Positions 5,715 through 12,726 of a stretch of DNA of 18,602 bases are shown piece after piece. The notes below the pieces were generated by a model. It did not search any database, was not told where the DNA came from, and worked only from the letters and a program-made list of their open reading frames with translations. Source of the stretch: DATHSN01 sp035464115 (lineage in GTDB: Bacteria > Actinomycetota > Acidimicrobiia > Acidimicrobiales > SKKL01); NCBI GenBank assembly GCA_035464115.1, contig DATHSN010000070.1, positions 1-18,602 on the forward strand. Reading direction: 5' to 3'. The position numbers and the translations under genes were made by a program. The first letter of the stretch is position 1, and the number at the start of each line of letters is the position of its first letter.

Positions 5715-6956
5715 TCAGCCGGCCCGGGCCACCAGGCGGCGACGGAGGGCGTCGAGCAGCGAGATGGTGGCGAACTGGCGGATCCGGGCGCGGTCGCCGG
5801 GAAGGCGGACCAGCATCGACTCGACGTGGTCGTCGATGGCCAGACCGAACCACACGGTGCCCGGACGGTGACCCTCCTGCTCGGTCGGCCCGGCCACGCC
5901 CGTGACGCCGAGGCCGACGTCGGCGCCGAGCAGCCGGCGGACGCCGTCGGCCATGGCCTCGGCGGCCTCGCCGGTGACGACCGGACCCTCGGGGACCCCC
6001 AGCACCGAGTGCTTCACGGCGCTGGCGTAGGAGACGACGCCGCCGAGGAACACCGCGCTCGAGCCGGGCACGTCGGTGAGGCGGGAGCAGATGAGCCCGC
6101 CGGTGACCGACTCGGCCACGGCGAGGGTGAGCCCACGCTCGCGCAACAGCGAGACGACCGCGTGCTCCATGTTCTCGTCGTCGGTGCCGAACACGAGGTC
6201 GCCGATGAGCTCGCGCACGCGGGCGTCCTCGTCGTCGAGGATGGCGCGGCAGGCCTCGTCGGTGGCCGCCTTGGCGGTGATGCGCACCTTGAGGCCCTCG
6301 ATGCCGCTGGCGAGGAAGGCGATGGTGGGGTTCCCCTCGGCGTCGAGCCGCGTGATCTCGTCGTGGAGGACCTCGGCGAGCCCCGACTCCGACGTGCCCC
6401 AGGTGCGCAGCACCCGGCTGGCGATGACCGAGCTGACGCCGGCGCGGTGCTGCAGGTCGGGAAGGACCGTGCCGAGCACCATCTCCTGCATCTCGTAGGG
6501 GACGCCCGGCACCGCGTAGATGACCTTGTCGCCCACCGGGCAGACCAGCCCCGGGGCGGTGCCCGGCTGCTGGGCCATGGGGGTGGCGCCCGCCGGGACC
6601 TGCGCCTGGCGCAGGTTGTTGAGCGGCATGTCGCGGCCGCGAGCCCCGAACATGGCACGGATGCGCGCCTCGATGTCGGGGTCGAGGACGAGCTCGACGC
6701 CCATCACGTCGGCGATGACGTCGCGCGTGATGTCGTCGTGGGTGGGTCCGAGCCCGCCGCACACCACGACCGCATCGCTGCGTGACAACGCCAGGCGCAG
6801 GGCCTCGGCGATGCGCTGGTGGTTGTCGCCGACCTTGGTCTGGAAGTGGCTGTCGATGCCCGCCAGCGCCAGGTGCTCGCCGATCCACGACGAGTTGGTG
6901 TCGACGATCTGACCGAGCAGCAGCTCGGTGCCCACGGCCACGACCTCACACCTCAT
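5715..6956 (-). CDS. cinA: CinA family protein: molybdopterin-binding-like domain plus NMN amidohydrolase domain
   Basis: Full-length CinA, 413 residues. The N-terminal half (COG1058, MoCF_biosynth-like) has GTELLLGQIVDTN at 9-21, GGLGPTHDD at 67-75 and VPGVPYEM at 149-156. In characterised homologues this half has ADP-ribose pyrophosphatase-type activity. The C-terminal half (PncC) deamidates nicotinamide mononucleotide for NAD recycling; AESVTGG at 281-287 holds the expected serine, K315 the expected lysine, and GVTGVAGP is at 350-357. The usual ESCTGG has Val in place of Cys, which is not a catalytic residue. The ATG at 6956-6954 overlaps the pgsA stop as ATGA, so translation is coupled. 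The pgsA-cinA-recA linkage is widespread in Gram-positive bacteria. Confidence 0.96.
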   Translation of the reverse strand: MRCEVVAVGTELLLGQIVDTNSSWIGEHLALAGIDSHFQTKVGDNHQRIAEALRLALSRSDAVVVCGGLGPTHDDITRDVIADVMGVELVLDPDIEARIRAMFGARGRDMPLNNLRQAQVPAGATPMAQQPGTAPGLVCPVGDKVIYAVPGVPYEMQEMVLGTVLPDLQHRAGVSSVIASRVLRTWGTSESGLAEVLHDEITRLDAEGNPTIAFLASGIEGLKVRITAKAATDEACRAILDDEDARVRELIGDLVFGTDDENMEHAVVSLLRERGLTLAVAESVTGGLICSRLTDVPGSSAVFLGGVVSYASAVKHSVLGVPEGPVVTGEAAEAMADGVRRLLGADVGLGVTGVAGPTEQEGHRPGTVWFGLAIDDHVESMLVRLPGDRARIRQFATISLLDALRRRLVARAG

Positions 6957-7516
6957 GTGCGCTCCCCCGCGGTGACCCGTCGTCCGTCGACCACGTACTG
7001 GACGCCGGTGACGACGGTGAGGGCCACCGCCACCCACAACAGGCCGTCGGCCACCCAGGCGGGGTCGTCGGCCACGACCGGGAGGAGGGCGAACGCCACC
7101 GCCAGCTGCTGGACCACGGTCTTCACCTTGGCCCCGGGGCGCGCCGGGATCGAGCGCCCGCGGCGCCCCCAGTACGAGCGGTACATCGAGATCGAGATCT
7201 CGCGCGCCGCGATGACCGCCACCGGCACCAGCGCGAAGCGCCCGATGTCGACGAGGGCGACGAGGGCGCCGAGCACGAGCACCTTGTCGGCGAGCGGATC
7301 GAGGAAGGCGCCCGACCGGGTGGTGCCGTGGCGGCGGGCGAGGAAGCCGTCGACGCCGTCGGTGAGGCACAGGACCGTCCAGAGCGCGAACGCGGCCCAG
7401 GTCGGCCCGCTGTCGGTGATCATCACGAACAGCACCGGCGAGACCAGCAGGCGCAGGATGGTGATGTAGTTGGCCGGCGTGGCCAGGGCGGTGGGGCCGA
7501 AGGCGGTGTCGGTCAC
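6953..7516 (-). CDS. pgsA: CDP-alcohol phosphatidyltransferase, PgsA-like (phosphatidylglycerophosphate synthase)
   Basis: This membrane enzyme transfers a phosphatidyl group from CDP-diacylglycerol to an alcohol, most likely glycerol-3-phosphate, to make phosphatidylglycerol. In 187 residues with several hydrophobic helices it has the CDP-alcohol phosphotransferase motif, D53GVDGFLAR61 followed by GAFLDPLADK, with the four metal-binding aspartates D53, D56, D73 and D77. The spacing between AR and the Gly is 7 residues instead of the canonical 8. The GTG start lies 4 bases after the rimO stop, and the end overlaps cinA by 4 bases, so rimO-pgsA-cinA form one translationally coupled unit. Substrate alcohol is inferred from the synteny with pgsA genes, not from the residues. 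Confidence 0.9.
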   Translation of the reverse strand: MTDTAFGPTALATPANYITILRLLVSPVLFVMITDSGPTWAAFALWTVLCLTDGVDGFLARRHGTTRSGAFLDPLADKVLVLGALVALVDIGRFALVPVAVIAAREISISMYRSYWGRRGRSIPARPGAKVKTVVQQLAVAFALLPVVADDPAWVADGLLWVAVALTVVTGVQYVVDGRRVTAGERT

Positions 7517-7520
7517 GGGC

Positions 7521-8807
7521 TCAGCGGCTCACGACGGGCCGGGCGTCGGCGGGCAGGGCGTCGGCGGGCAGGCCGGCGGTGAGGTCGGGGCCGGCGGCGT
7601 CGACCACCACCAGCTCGTGGAACGAGCCCGGCGCGAGGTGGTCGGGCACCTCGACGATGCCGTCGATCTCGGGGGCCTCGCGGTGCGTCCGGCCCTCGCC
7701 GGGGGCGTCGACGAGGACTTCGACGGTGGTGCCGATGAGGGCGTCGCGGCGCCGGGCGGTGATGGCGTCCTGCATCTCGCGCAGCTCGGCGAGGCGCTCG
7801 GCGACGAGGCTCGCGGGCACGGCGCCGTCGAGGGTGGCGGCGTGGGTGCCCTCCTCGCGGGAGAACCCGAAGAACCCGCACCAGTCGAGCTCGGCGGCGG
7901 CGACGAAGCGCAGGAGGGCGTCGTGGTCGGCCTCGGTCTCGCCCGGGTAGCCGACGATGAAGTTCGACCGCAGCGCGGCGGCCGGCTCACGGGTGCGGAT
8001 GGCGTCGATGCGGGCGAGGAAGCGGTCGCCGTCGCCCCAGCGCCGCATGCGCCGCAGCAGCGGGCGTGAGACGTGCTGGAGGCTGAGGTCGAAGTAGGGC
8101 ACCCCGGTGCCGATGACGGCGTCGACCAGCGCGTCGGTGAGGTCGGACGGGTAGAGGTAGAGCAGCCGGACCCGTCGCACCCTGGCGGCGACCGCCTCGA
8201 CGAGCGGCACGATGGCGCGCTCGCCGTGACCCTGGTCGCGCCCGAAGGCGGCGAGGTCCTGGGCGACGAGGACGATCTCGGCGGCCCCGAGCGCGTCGAC
8301 CTCGGCGAGGATCGAGTCGATGGTCCGTGAGCGCTGCGGACCCCGGAACGACGGGATGGCGCAGAACCCGCACGCCCGGTCGCAGCCCTCGGCCACCTTG
8401 ACGTAGGCCCACGGGGCCGTGGCCGGCGGCCGGGGCAGCTCGAGCAGGTCCATCGACGGGACCGCGCCGGACGGCTTGGCGCCGATGCTCACCGGCACCC
8501 CGAACCCGGCCACCGCGTCGGCCTCCGGGAGGGCGGCGGCGAGCTCGTCGCCGTAGCGCTCGGCCAGGCACCCGGTGACGACCAGCTCGGCGCCCTCGCG
8601 GCGGGCGCCGCCGAGGGAGAGGATGGTGTCGATCGACTCCTGGCGGGCCTCCTCGACGAAGGCACAGGTGTTGACGACGACCAGGTCGGCGGCGTCGGCG
8701 GCGTCGGCGGGGACCATCCCGTCGGCCAGCAACGTGCCGACCAGCTTGTCGCTGTCGACCTGGTTCTTGGGACAGCCCAGGGTCTCGAGCCAGAACGTCC
8801 GGGGCAC
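7521..8807 (-). CDS. rimO: Ribosomal protein S12 methylthiotransferase RimO
   Basis: This radical SAM enzyme adds a methylthio group to an aspartate of ribosomal protein S12. The 428-residue product begins FWLETLGCPKNQVDSD. The N-terminal UPF0004 domain has cluster cysteines C12, C48 and C80. The radical SAM motif CDRACGFC supplies C142, C146 and C149. GCDRACGFCAIPSFRGPQRS and LSLQHVS, together with the GCPKNQVDSD start, identify RimO rather than MiaB. The C-terminal ~60 residues form the TRAM domain. The last residues contain a tandem 15-bp duplication (7542-7571) encoding LPADALPADA. The GTG start at 8807-8805 is preceded by TAGGAT 8 bases upstream, readable as a weak ribosome-binding site (AGGA) or as a -10 box for a leaderless mRNA. 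Confidence 0.95.
   Translation of the reverse strand: MPRTFWLETLGCPKNQVDSDKLVGTLLADGMVPADAADAADLVVVNTCAFVEEARQESIDTILSLGGARREGAELVVTGCLAERYGDELAAALPEADAVAGFGVPVSIGAKPSGAVPSMDLLELPRPPATAPWAYVKVAEGCDRACGFCAIPSFRGPQRSRTIDSILAEVDALGAAEIVLVAQDLAAFGRDQGHGERAIVPLVEAVAARVRRVRLLYLYPSDLTDALVDAVIGTGVPYFDLSLQHVSRPLLRRMRRWGDGDRFLARIDAIRTREPAAALRSNFIVGYPGETEADHDALLRFVAAAELDWCGFFGFSREEGTHAATLDGAVPASLVAERLAELREMQDAITARRRDALIGTTVEVLVDAPGEGRTHREAPEIDGIVEVPDHLAPGSFHELVVVDAAGPDLTAGLPADALPADARPVVSR
7542..7571. repeat. Tandem 15-bp duplication in the rimO 3' end
   Basis: The unit ggcgtcggcgggcag occurs twice without gap (7542-7556, 7557-7571). It encodes a repeated LPADA near the RimO C-terminus, past the TRAM domain, and keeps the frame. 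Confidence 0.8.
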
Positions 8808-8815
8808 GAGCGACG

Positions 8816-8821
8816 ATCCTA
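8816..8821 (-). promoter_or_regulatory. Candidate -10 box for leaderless rimO transcript
   Basis: TAGGAT (TANNNT) lies 8 bases before the rimO GTG, the spacing seen for leaderless actinobacterial mRNAs whose first base is the start codon. The same bases contain AGGA, so a Shine-Dalgarno reading is the alternative. Confidence 0.35.
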
Positions 8822-8849
8822 CCGGGCGACCCCGACCGCACCCGCCCGG
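8822..8849 (-). terminator. Weak hairpin between the DUF4214 gene and rimO
   Basis: Arms ccgggcg (8822-8828) and cgcccgg (8843-8849) form a 7-bp stem with a 14-base loop, downstream of the propeller gene stop and upstream of the possible rimO promoter. It could separate the two transcription units. Confidence 0.35.
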
Positions 8850-8870
8850 CCCCTCCCCGTCGGCACGGAT

Positions 8871-10175
8871 TCAGCCCCGGCGGGCGTACTCGCTCACGAA
8901 CTCCCGCGACTCGGAGAACTGGGTGATCAGGTCGGGGCGGGTCACGCCGCTGGCCAGCGCCCCGGCCCAGTGACGCCGGCCGCCAGGATCGGCCGGCCGG
9001 CCGAGCACGTTGCGGTAGAGCAGGTCGACGAACGTGGCGTCGTCGGGGCGGCCGAACCGGCTGGCGAACTCCGGTGAGCGGGTCAGGTGGCCGGCGACGC
9101 CGTCGAGCGGCATGCCGCACCGGTGGTGCTCGGTCCACTCGCGCCGTCCGCCCTGATCGGGCTCGCGGCCGAGGACCGCCAGGTAGAGCCGATCGATCCG
9201 GCCCAGCGCGGCGGCATCGACGCCGTCGCTGCCGGGCAGCTCCACCGGGATGACGTGGGCCGCCCGCGAGGTGCCGAACCGGTAGCCCGGACGTCCCGTC
9301 CAGGCGTGCACCGCCATCCACGCCCGGCCGGTGTCGTCGATCTCCACGCTGGCGCCCCCGGCGCCCCGGAGCCCGGCGGTGGGTGCCGACCACGCGCACT
9401 GGCTGGTGACCTTCCGGCACGGGCCGAGCGGCGAGCTGCACTCGGCCACGCCGGTGACGTAGCCGTCGCTCTCCCACCAGCCCGCCGAGTAGAGGAGCAG
9501 CAGGCGCCCGTCGTCGCGGACCATCTCGGGGTTCTCGATGAGCGGGACCTCCCACGAGCGGTCGTGGTCGAGCAGACGGGCGGCCGGCCCCTCGAGGCGA
9601 CGCCCGTCGGCCGAGAGGCGCTGGGCGAACAGCGACGCCGGGCGACCGATCGCGTTGTCGTCGCTCTTCCAGACCAGGAACCGGGATCCGTCGTCGTCGA
9701 CGAACGCCGCCGGGTCGATCGAGCCACCCCGGTCGAGCTGGCAGACGATGGGCCCGGTGTCGACCGGCGTGAACGTGGCCCCGGGCGACGCGCCCAGCGC
9801 CACGGCGATGCACTGGCGGCCCGAGGCCGTGTGGTGAGCGGCGACGTACAGCGCCCACGTGCCGTCGGCCAACGGCATGAGCGTCGGCGCCCACGTGAAG
9901 CCGGGGGTGGCCCAGGCCGGGACACGAGGCAGGGCGTCGCCCGCCCAGCGCCATCCGCCGGTGGGGTTCGACGACCGCCAGCGGGGCACGTTGCCGAATC
10001 CGTGGTTCGTGGTGACCATCCACCAGTCACCGCCGTCGTTCACGAGATCGGGGTCGGCGGCGTCGCCGCTGATGGTGGGCGCCGCGTCCGCCGGGGAGGC
10101 GAACGAGAGCGCGACGAAGCAGGTGCTCGCCAGCGTGACTGCGATTCCGCCGAGCACCCGGACGAGTCCGGGCAT
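8871..10175 (-). CDS. Secreted GH43-like five-bladed propeller with C-terminal DUF4214 domains
   Basis: Predicted exported protein of 434 residues. Residues 1-31 form a signal peptide with a cleavage site after PADA. Residues 36-310 resemble glycoside hydrolase family 43 and related beta-propellers: GDAADPDLV (37-45, likely catalytic base Asp), IDPAAFVDDDG (153-163, modulating Asp) and IENPEMVRDDG (213-223, likely acid Glu). These positions suggest an active arabinanase/xylosidase-like fold, but the substrate is unknown. Residues 326-430 carry two DUF4214-like helical units, each built on YLAVLGREPD or YRNVLGRPAD followed by W and SPEF/SREF. DUF4214 is found in surface and S-layer-like proteins. 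ATG 10175-10173 is chosen over an upstream GTG because GAGAGGA lies 8 bases before it and a signal peptide starts there. No sugar transport genes adjoin it. Confidence 0.82.
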   Translation of the reverse strand: MPGLVRVLGGIAVTLASTCFVALSFASPADAAPTISGDAADPDLVNDGGDWWMVTTNHGFGNVPRWRSSNPTGGWRWAGDALPRVPAWATPGFTWAPTLMPLADGTWALYVAAHHTASGRQCIAVALGASPGATFTPVDTGPIVCQLDRGGSIDPAAFVDDDGSRFLVWKSDDNAIGRPASLFAQRLSADGRRLEGPAARLLDHDRSWEVPLIENPEMVRDDGRLLLLYSAGWWESDGYVTGVAECSSPLGPCRKVTSQCAWSAPTAGLRGAGGASVEIDDTGRAWMAVHAWTGRPGYRFGTSRAAHVIPVELPGSDGVDAAALGRIDRLYLAVLGREPDQGGRREWTEHHRCGMPLDGVAGHLTRSPEFASRFGRPDDATFVDLLYRNVLGRPADPGGRRHWAGALASGVTRPDLITQFSESREFVSEYARRG

Positions 10176-10183
10176 CGCTGTGG

Positions 10184-10190
10184 TCCTCTC
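10184..10190 (-). promoter_or_regulatory. Ribosome-binding site of the propeller/DUF4214 gene
   Basis: GAGAGGA on the minus strand, 8 bases before ATG 10175-10173. It settles the start 18 codons inside the longest open frame. Confidence 0.7.
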
Positions 10191-10286
10191 ACATCCGTGT
10201 GCGTGGCCCTCCCGCCAGGGCGGAACCACTTTCTGTCAGTGGAGGCATCGGAGGCGCGAGCGCGCACCCTGAGCACATTTCGGAGA

Positions 10287-10312
10287 ACGGGCCGAAAGGC
10301 CCAGCAGTGCTG
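10287..10312 (-). terminator. Two overlapping hairpins downstream of the cyclase gene
   Basis: Read on the minus strand after the cyclase stop, CCCAGC-ACT-GCTGGG (10312-10298) and GGGCC-TTTC-GGCCC (10300-10287) share the bases 10300-10298, so they cannot both form fully. The second is followed by GTTCT. Together they are the best terminator-like or attenuator-like structure in this gap (10176-10316), which otherwise is the 5' leader of the propeller gene. Confidence 0.5.
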
Positions 10313-10316
10313 GGTT

Positions 10317-10838
10317 TCAGCCGGTCGGAGACTCGACGCGGTGGATCCAGATCGGCTCGGCGACGCCCTTCACGCGCACCGGCCCGACCTCGTGGAACCC
10401 CAGCCCGGCGGCGTCGCCGCACGCAGCACGGGTGGCGTCGGAGACGAGGATCTCGCGGGGGCCGGCGAGCCCCGCGATCCGCGACGCCACGTTGACGTGG
10501 TGCCCGACCAGGTCGTCGCCGCGGCGCACCGCCTCACCGGTGTGCAGACCCACGCGGAGCCACAGCGGGAAGTCGTCGCCGGAGCCGGCCAGGCGCGCCT
10601 GCAGCTCGACACAGGCGCGCACGCCGTCGGTGGCGCTGGGGAACCAGAGCATGAGGCCGTCGCCGAGCTCCTTCACGATGCGGGCGCCGTCGGGCAGCAC
10701 GGCGCGCACGAGCCGATCCTGGTGACCGAGGAGGTCGACGGCGGCGGCGTCGCCCACCTCGGCGCAGTAGGCGGTGAAGCCCACGATGTCGGTGAACGCG
10801 ACGGTGCCGGTGACGGTGCCGGTGAGGGTGTCGGTCAC
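10317..10838 (-). CDS. Stand-alone class III adenylate/guanylate cyclase catalytic domain
   Basis: The product, 173 residues, is a single cyclase homology domain with no sensor, membrane or HAMP part; as a homodimer it would make cAMP from ATP. All key residues are visible: metal-binding D17 (FTDIVGFT) and D60 (KELGDG), purine-selecting K56 and D109 (DLVGHHVN), and transition-state residues N116 and R120 (NVASR). The Lys/Asp pair indicates ATP rather than GTP. The GTG start is 7 bases after the stop of the DUF4097-like gene, so the two are probably co-expressed. How activity is controlled is not apparent. Confidence 0.93.
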   Translation of the reverse strand: MTDTLTGTVTGTVAFTDIVGFTAYCAEVGDAAAVDLLGHQDRLVRAVLPDGARIVKELGDGLMLWFPSATDGVRACVELQARLAGSGDDFPLWLRVGLHTGEAVRRGDDLVGHHVNVASRIAGLAGPREILVSDATRAACGDAAGLGFHEVGPVRVKGVAEPIWIHRVESPTG

Positions 10839-10845
10839 GGGTCGC

Positions 10846-11520
10846 TCACGTCGCGGCGCGCACCCGCACGGTGCCGCTCATGGCCCGGACGCCGATGCGA
10901 CCGTCGTCGCCCTGGACGACGTCGGTGCGCACCAACCCGGTTCGGGTGGTGGCGAGGACCGCGGGCGCGACGCCCGAGCCGACGAACACGTCGACCCGAC
11001 CCGACATCGTCTCCACGTCGACGTCGGGCTGAGGGTCGTCGATCACCAGGCGCACCCGGCCCGACACGGCCCGGACCCGAGCCGGCCCCGAGCAGCGGCC
11101 GACATCCACGCGGCCGCTGCTGGCCACGATGTGCACCGACCCGGCGCTGGTGACGACGGCCCGGCCGGTGCCGGCCGCGATGCGCGCCTCGCCCGCGACC
11201 GCGCCGATGACGACCCCGCCGGATCCGGCCCGCACGTCGACCCGGTCGGCGGCCTCGATGTCGACACGACCCGAGCCGGTGGTGACCGCCACCGCACCGA
11301 GCCGGCCCCGGAGGCGCACCGCCCCGCTGTTCGTGCCCACCGTGACGTCGAGGCCGAGCGGCACGCGCACCACGACCCGGTCGGCGCTGCCGGCCACGAC
11401 GGTGCGGCCCTGGTGGTCGACCTCGGGAGCCGGCCCGCGCACGACCTCGACGTCGTCGCGCCGCTCGGCGATGACGCGCACCGAGCCCGAGCGGGTCGAC
11501 ACCCGCAACCCCGTCCCCAC
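10846..11520 (-). CDS. DUF4097-like beta-strand repeat protein
   Basis: Function not known. The 224-residue product is almost entirely short beta-strands with a recurring S-G-x-V pattern (for example SGRVDI, SGGVVI, SGRVDV, SGRVRL, SGTVRV), spaced about 16-20 residues apart. This is typical of DUF4097/DUF4098 'putative adhesin' proteins, which are thought to fold as a beta-helix. No signal peptide or membrane segment is seen, so it looks cytoplasmic or non-classically located. The start is set at GTG 11520-11518, because a TAGCGT -10 box ends exactly 7 bases upstream (leaderless arrangement) and the frame before it lies in the intergenic region. It is followed within 7 bases by the cyclase gene. 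The family name is by pattern only. Confidence 0.7.
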   Translation of the reverse strand: MGTGLRVSTRSGSVRVIAERRDDVEVVRGPAPEVDHQGRTVVAGSADRVVVRVPLGLDVTVGTNSGAVRLRGRLGAVAVTTGSGRVDIEAADRVDVRAGSGGVVIGAVAGEARIAAGTGRAVVTSAGSVHIVASSGRVDVGRCSGPARVRAVSGRVRLVIDDPQPDVDVETMSGRVDVFVGSGVAPAVLATTRTGLVRTDVVQGDDGRIGVRAMSGTVRVRAAT

Positions 11521-11527
11521 GGGGGCG

Positions 11528-11533
11528 ACGCTA
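11528..11533 (-). promoter_or_regulatory. -10 box for a leaderless DUF4097/cyclase transcript
   Basis: TAGCGT fits TANNNT and ends 7 bases before the GTG start. In actinobacteria this spacing places the first transcribed base on the start codon. No Shine-Dalgarno sequence precedes this gene, which supports a leaderless mRNA. Confidence 0.45.
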
Positions 11534-11546
11534 CCGCCCCGGCGAG

Positions 11547-11566
11547 CCCCCGGACCGGGACGGGGG
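11547..11566 (-). terminator. Hairpin after dusB
   Basis: Arms cccccg (11547-11552) and cggggg (11561-11566) form a 6-bp G+C-only stem with an 8-base loop, 13 bases after the dusB stop and before the -10 box of the next gene. It is consistent with a unit boundary. Confidence 0.4.
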
Positions 11567-11579
11567 CGTGACGTCGGGC

Positions 11580-12725
11580 TCAGCTGCGGTGGGCCAGCCA
11601 CCCGTCGGGCAGGGCGACGATCTGGGGTCCCTGCACCGGCCCGCGCGGCCCGTCGACCTCGGTCGGATCGGGACGGACGCCGGGGTCGATCCGACCCAGC
11701 GCGGCGGCCAGCCCGGCCAGTGACTCGACGCGGACCAGGGTCGCCCGGACCTCGGGCGGCACGGGGTAGCCGGTGAGGTACCAGGGCAGGTGGCGGCGGA
11801 TCGAGCGGACCGCCCGCAGCTCGCCGTGGCGGCGGGCGAGACCCTGGGCGTGGGTGGTGACGACCTCGGCGACCTCGCCCCACGGGGGTGGCGCGGGCAC
11901 CGGGCGACCCGCCAGCGCAGCGGCCAGCTCGCGGAAGAACCACGGGCGGCCCAGGCACCCCCGGCCGATGACCACGCCGTCGCACCCGGTGGCGGCGAGC
12001 ATCGCCACGGCGTCGGGCGCGGCGAACACGTCGCCGTTGCCGAGCACGGCCACGTGGGCCGGGACCGCGGCGCGCAGCTCGGCGATGGCCGACCAGTCGG
12101 CGGTGCCCGAGTACCAGGTGGCGGCGGTGCGGGCGTGCAGCGCCACCGCCGCGGCGCCCTCCTCGGCCACGATGCGGCCCACGTCGAGGTGCGTGCGGTG
12201 CGCGTCGTCGATCCCGATGCGGGTCTTCACGGTGACCGGCACCGACCCGGCGGCCGCGACCGCGGCGCCGACCACCGCGGCGAGTCGGTCGGCCTTCCAC
12301 GGCAGCGCCGCGCCCGCGCCCTCGCGGGTGACCTTGCGGGTGGGACAACCGGTGTTGAGATCGACGTGGTCGACACCGTGGTCGCCGACGAGCCGGCGCA
12401 CCGCTGCGCCCACCACCGCCGGATCGGTGCCCGAGAGCTGCACCGAGCGGGGCGCGTCGCCCTCGACGAGCCCACCCCGGTCGTCGTCGAGCAGTGCCAA
12501 CGTCTCGGGTTGGCCGTCGACCAGGCCGCGGGCCGACACCATCTCGCTCACGAACAGCGCGGCACCGTACGACCGGCACAGGGCGCGGTAGGTGGGCGTG
12601 GTGACCCCGGCCATCGGGGCGAGCACCACCGGTGGATCGATCCGCAGGGGACCGATCGCCAGCGGGCGGACCTCGACCGTGTGCCGCGCTCCCCCACCGC
12701 GCTCGTCGGTGACCGTGACGCTCAC
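11580..12725 (-). CDS. dusB: tRNA-dihydrouridine synthase (DusB-type)
   Basis: This flavoenzyme reduces uridines in the tRNA D-loop to dihydrouridine using FMN and NAD(P)H. The 381-residue TIM barrel has the FMN-binding APMAGVTTPTYR (36-47), catalytic Cys127 in LNTGCPTRKV, the VKTRIG strand with K167, H197 in LHART, GNGDVF (229-234) and GRGCLGRPWFF. The first ~20 residues and the C-terminal tail after ~345 are extensions beyond the common core. The GTG at 12725-12723 begins one base after the stop of the SMP-30-like gene, so translation is likely coupled. Subtype B is the usual assignment for this motif wording in Gram-positive bacteria. Confidence 0.93.
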   Translation of the reverse strand: MSVTVTDERGGGARHTVEVRPLAIGPLRIDPPVVLAPMAGVTTPTYRALCRSYGAALFVSEMVSARGLVDGQPETLALLDDDRGGLVEGDAPRSVQLSGTDPAVVGAAVRRLVGDHGVDHVDLNTGCPTRKVTREGAGAALPWKADRLAAVVGAAVAAAGSVPVTVKTRIGIDDAHRTHLDVGRIVAEEGAAAVALHARTAATWYSGTADWSAIAELRAAVPAHVAVLGNGDVFAAPDAVAMLAATGCDGVVIGRGCLGRPWFFRELAAALAGRPVPAPPPWGEVAEVVTTHAQGLARRHGELRAVRSIRRHLPWYLTGYPVPPEVRATLVRVESLAGLAAALGRIDPGVRPDPTEVDGPRGPVQGPQIVALPDGWLAHRS

Positions 12726-12726
12726 G

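Noticed and set aside
8688..8711. Microsatellite-like gtcggcggc triplet-type repeat
   Set aside because: It encodes Ala-Asp-Ala-Ala-Asp in RimO and is explained by codon usage in a GC-rich gene.
10176..10286. Possible riboswitch in the propeller-gene leader (several small stems, CACGCACACGG stretch)
   Set aside because: The pieces do not fit the cyclic-di-GMP, cyclic-di-AMP or other consensus I know; stems are expected by chance at this GC content.
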